Below are positions 33,751 to 35,207 of a stretch of 35,207 bases of DNA, in pieces; the stretch's first letter is position 1; every line of letters begins with the position of its first letter. The notes under the pieces were generated by a model. The model saw only the letters and a list, made by a program, of their open reading frames with translations, had not been told where the DNA came from and did no database searches. The translations under genes and the position numbers were made by a program. The DNA comes from an uncultured Odoribacter sp. (lineage in GTDB: Bacteria; Bacteroidota; Bacteroidia; Bacteroidales; Marinifilaceae), in assembly GCA_900541415.1 (NCBI GenBank), contig UQJP01000036.1:1-35207 (forward strand), written 5' to 3'.

Positions 33751-33985
33751 CCATCGGATCCTCCCTATCTATTGTAAATGATCCTTTATAAACAAACTCC
33801 TCCCGAAACCATTTTCGCTCCCTTCACACTTTTAGTATTCAACCTCCCTGCTCCCAATTTTCCTGCTTTCACCCTCACCTCTTTCACACTCTCTTCTTCT
33901 TCTCACACTTCCCCTTTCTTTCAAATCATCTCTCTGCTCCCGCCACCTTCCCCAAAATCCCTCCCAAAATTCGGTAACAAAAAAA

Positions 33986-34005
33986 GCTGCCCGATTCCGG
34001 ACAGC
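33986..34005 (-). terminator. Intrinsic terminator after the marC gene
   Basis: On the minus strand GCTGTCC pairs with GGGCAGC (one G-U pair) around a 6-base loop, followed by seven T (33979-33985). It lies 27 bp after the stop of the MarC gene. Confidence 0.78.
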
Positions 34006-34032
34006 CCTTCCTATAAAAAAACTCTAACCCTT

Positions 34033-34617
34033 TTATAAAATAGAAGCAATATTTGTCATAAACAAGCGTACCGCAATAGCCAGCAGGATAATCCCGAAAA
34101 ATTTACGCATCACATAAACCCCCGTCTTACCGAAAATCCTCTCCACCACATTCAGGTAACGCAACACGACGTACACCACCACCATATTCAACCCCACGGC
34201 AATAATAATATTCAATATATTATACTCTGCCCGCAAAGACAACAAAGTAGTGAACGAAGCCGCCCCCGCAATCAAAGGAAACACCAAAGGCACGATCGTT
34301 GCCGATTTGCAAGGCCCGTCATTCTTAAAAATCTCTATCCCAAAAATCATCTCCACCGCCAACGCCAGCAACACCAGCGATCCGGCCACCGCAAACGACG
34401 ATATATCCACATTAAAAAGCGAAAGCAACGCCTTCCCCACAAACAAAAAAGCAACCAGAATAATAAAAGAAATAACAGCCGTCTTCCCCGCCTCCACCTT
34501 CTGTCCCTTCTCCCGAAGCCCTATAATAATTGGAATTGCCCCCAATATATCGATCACGGCAAACAAAACCATAAAAGCACCGAGGCTCTCCTTAAAATTA
34601 AACTCCAATCCCGACAT
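34033..34617 (-). CDS. MarC family (UPF0056) membrane protein
   Basis: A 194-residue inner-membrane protein of the MarC family with six membrane helices (about 10-30, 46-66, 72-92, 108-128, 138-156 and 170-190). Family motifs: FAVIDILGAIPIIIGLR near 19-35 (usually 'DPxGxxPxF'), FAVAGSLVLLALAVEMIFG near 75-93 and VPLVFPLIAGAASFTTLL near 109-126 ('PLAxPxxAGPGxI'). Despite its name the family is not a proven drug exporter; its function is unknown. In this protein the Asp-Pro of the first motif is replaced by Asp-Ile. Confidence 0.9.
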   Translation of the reverse strand: MSGLEFNFKESLGAFMVLFAVIDILGAIPIIIGLREKGQKVEAGKTAVISFIILVAFLFVGKALLSLFNVDISSFAVAGSLVLLALAVEMIFGIEIFKNDGPCKSATIVPLVFPLIAGAASFTTLLSLRAEYNILNIIIAVGLNMVVVYVVLRYLNVVERIFGKTGVYVMRKFFGIILLAIAVRLFMTNIASIL

Positions 34618-34710
34618 AGCTTATAAATTTACCTGTTAATCATTGTTACAAAATAAACAAACCAACACTCATTTGTTTTATTTCAAACAACAAAAATACA
34701 ATTTTATTAG

Positions 34711-34908
34711 CTACGAAAAAAGAAAATAGAAAACTAAGTATAAAAAAAGAAAACATCTACATAAGTCAGTATCGACCTGTGAAGAAGTTAAATATAATCC
34801 TGTTTCAACGTAAGCATATTTTTGATATTGCGTAATTCTTATTAACGCTTTTACTTCCTTTCCCTCAGAAAGCCGCTTTTTGTCATAATATACTGAATAA
34901 GTAGCCAT
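34711..34908 (-). pseudogene. Remnant of a tyrosine recombinase (integrase), N-terminal arm-binding domain only
   Basis: A 65-residue open frame whose first 50 residues read like the start of a Bacteroidetes mobile-element integrase: MATYSVYYDKKRLSEGKEV, then ALIRITQYQKYAYVETGLYL, the arm-type DNA-binding domain. After TSSQVDTDL the sequence turns into a hydrophobic tail (LCRCFLFLYLVFYFLFS) unlike any integrase, and no catalytic domain follows in any frame. It is therefore a truncated gene. It lies 129 bases from the 3' end of a tRNA gene, where such integrases are usually found, so it probably marks a former integrated element. Confidence 0.72.
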
Positions 34909-34984
34909 ACCATTTATAAATCGTGTGTAACTCTTGTGTAACTTTAGTGCTTAAAACGGCTTAAATGTATGTAATTTTATGGAA

Positions 34985-35014
34985 ATAAAAAAGCCCTCGA
35001 TTTCTCGAAGGCTT
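34985..35014 (-). terminator. Intrinsic terminator of the rRNA-tRNA operon
   Basis: On the minus strand AAGCCTTCGA pairs with TCGAGGGCTT (one G-U pair) across a 4-base loop (34991-35014) and is followed by a T-run (34987-34992). It lies about 22 bases beyond the tRNA 3' end. Confidence 0.85.
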
Positions 35015-35036
35015 TAATTATCAGTGCTATTAAGTG

Positions 35037-35110
35037 TAGCGAGAGGCGGGCTTGAACCGCCGACCTCATGATTATGAATCATGCGCTCTAACCAGCTGAG
35101 CTACCTCGCC
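35037..35110 (-). tRNA. tRNA with CAU anticodon (Met or Ile2)
   Basis: The cloverleaf is complete: acceptor stem GGCGAGG with two G-U pairs, D arm GCTC/GAGC, anticodon stem CATGA/TCATG with loop TTCATAA, T arm GGCGG-TTCAAGC-CCGCC, discriminator A at 35037. CCA is not encoded. The anticodon CAT gives elongator methionine or, if C34 is modified to lysidine, isoleucine; the sequence does not resemble an initiator (pairing at position 1 and D-stem are elongator-like). It is downstream of the 5S rRNA on the same strand. Confidence 0.93.
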
Positions 35111-35115
35111 ATTAA

Positions 35116-35151
35116 AAATCGCTGAATTGATTTTAGTTAATTCAGCGATTT
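35116..35151 (-). terminator. Hairpin with T-run between 5S rRNA and tRNA
   Basis: Arms AAATCGCTGAATT (35116-35128) and AATTCAGCGATTT (35139-35151) are a perfect 13-bp inverted repeat, followed on the minus strand by TTTTT. It has the form of an intrinsic terminator, yet a tRNA gene follows 6 bases later. It may attenuate, or serve as a processing stem. Confidence 0.65.
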
Positions 35152-35158
35152 GAAATTC

Positions 35159-35207
35159 GGCGTCGACCTACTCTCCCACCTGTCGGCAGTACCATCGGCG
35201 CTAAAGG
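35159..35207 (-). rRNA. rrf: 5S ribosomal RNA, 3' end only
   Basis: On the minus strand the bases read as the 3' end of a 5S rRNA: CGCCGATGGTACTGCC, then GACAGGTGGGAGAGTAGGTCG, a highly conserved segment. The remaining 60-70 bases continue beyond the window. The rest of an rRNA operon (23S, 16S) should follow upstream. Confidence 0.92.

Noticed and set aside
33778..34038. An 86-residue + strand open frame after the YqaA-like gene.
   Set aside because: Low-complexity Pro/Ser/Leu composition caused by the pyrimidine-rich + strand; no motif, and it overlaps the MarC terminator.
1..35207. CRISPR arrays, intact insertion sequences or prophage genes.
   Set aside because: No regularly spaced repeats, transposase or phage structural genes were found; only an integrase remnant near the right end.

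Overview
The window looks like chromosomal DNA from a member of the Bacteroidales (Bacteroidetes). The evidence is a hybrid two-component system of the Y_Y_Y/HisKA/REC/AraC type, ECF sigma factor signalling with a TonB-C partner, several promoters with the Bacteroidetes TTTG / TAnnTTTG elements, few Shine-Dalgarno sites, Bacteroidetes-type lipoproteins and an rRNA operon end. Species cannot be fixed from sequence reading alone; the moderate GC content fits several gut genera. The + strand is richer in C than G whichever strand is coding, so it is probably the lagging strand.

Layout. 1-2.7 kb: the 3' part of a hybrid sensor/regulator preceded by a run of 17 C, then a GNAT acetyltransferase. 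3.0-5.0 kb: a DUF2156 protein and an Eis-like GNAT protein. 5.0-6.7 kb: an ECF sigma factor and a membrane protein with a TonB C-terminal domain (minus strand). 6.7-10.6 kb: a small membrane protein, then a three-gene operon of a VTC-type polyphosphate polymerase, a DUF4956 membrane protein and a Cthe_2159-like beta-helix lipoprotein. 10.7-17.5 kb: two LytS/LytTR sensor-regulator pairs surrounding two small secreted proteins, one of them frameshifted. 17.5-20.3 kb: a YidE/AspT-type transporter and an M23 lipoprotein, divergently transcribed.

20.4-31.5 kb holds a complete potassium-uptake (Kdp) system on the minus strand: an NtrC-family regulator, a 33-residue membrane peptide, kdpF, kdpA, kdpB, kdpC, a beta-barrel outer-membrane protein, a terminator, two uncharacterised proteins, a stand-alone KdpD sensor module and a separate membrane histidine kinase overlapping it by 17 bp. 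A strong sigma-54 promoter (29873-29888) and a perfect 10-bp-arm palindrome about 100 bp upstream lie before the first structural gene. The model this suggests is that low K+ or turgor is sensed by the split KdpD/kinase pair, which phosphorylates the NtrC-type regulator; that protein binds the palindrome and activates sigma-54 polymerase at the kdp operon. This would replace the OmpR-type KdpE/sigma-70 scheme of E. coli. It is the most interesting system in the window.

31.7-35.2 kb: a secreted MsrB-MsrA fusion, a YqaA/VTT membrane protein, a MarC protein, a remnant of a tyrosine integrase, a CAU-anticodon tRNA and the 3' end of a 5S rRNA. The integrase remnant beside the tRNA suggests a former integration site. 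No CRISPR array, intact insertion sequence or complete prophage was seen.
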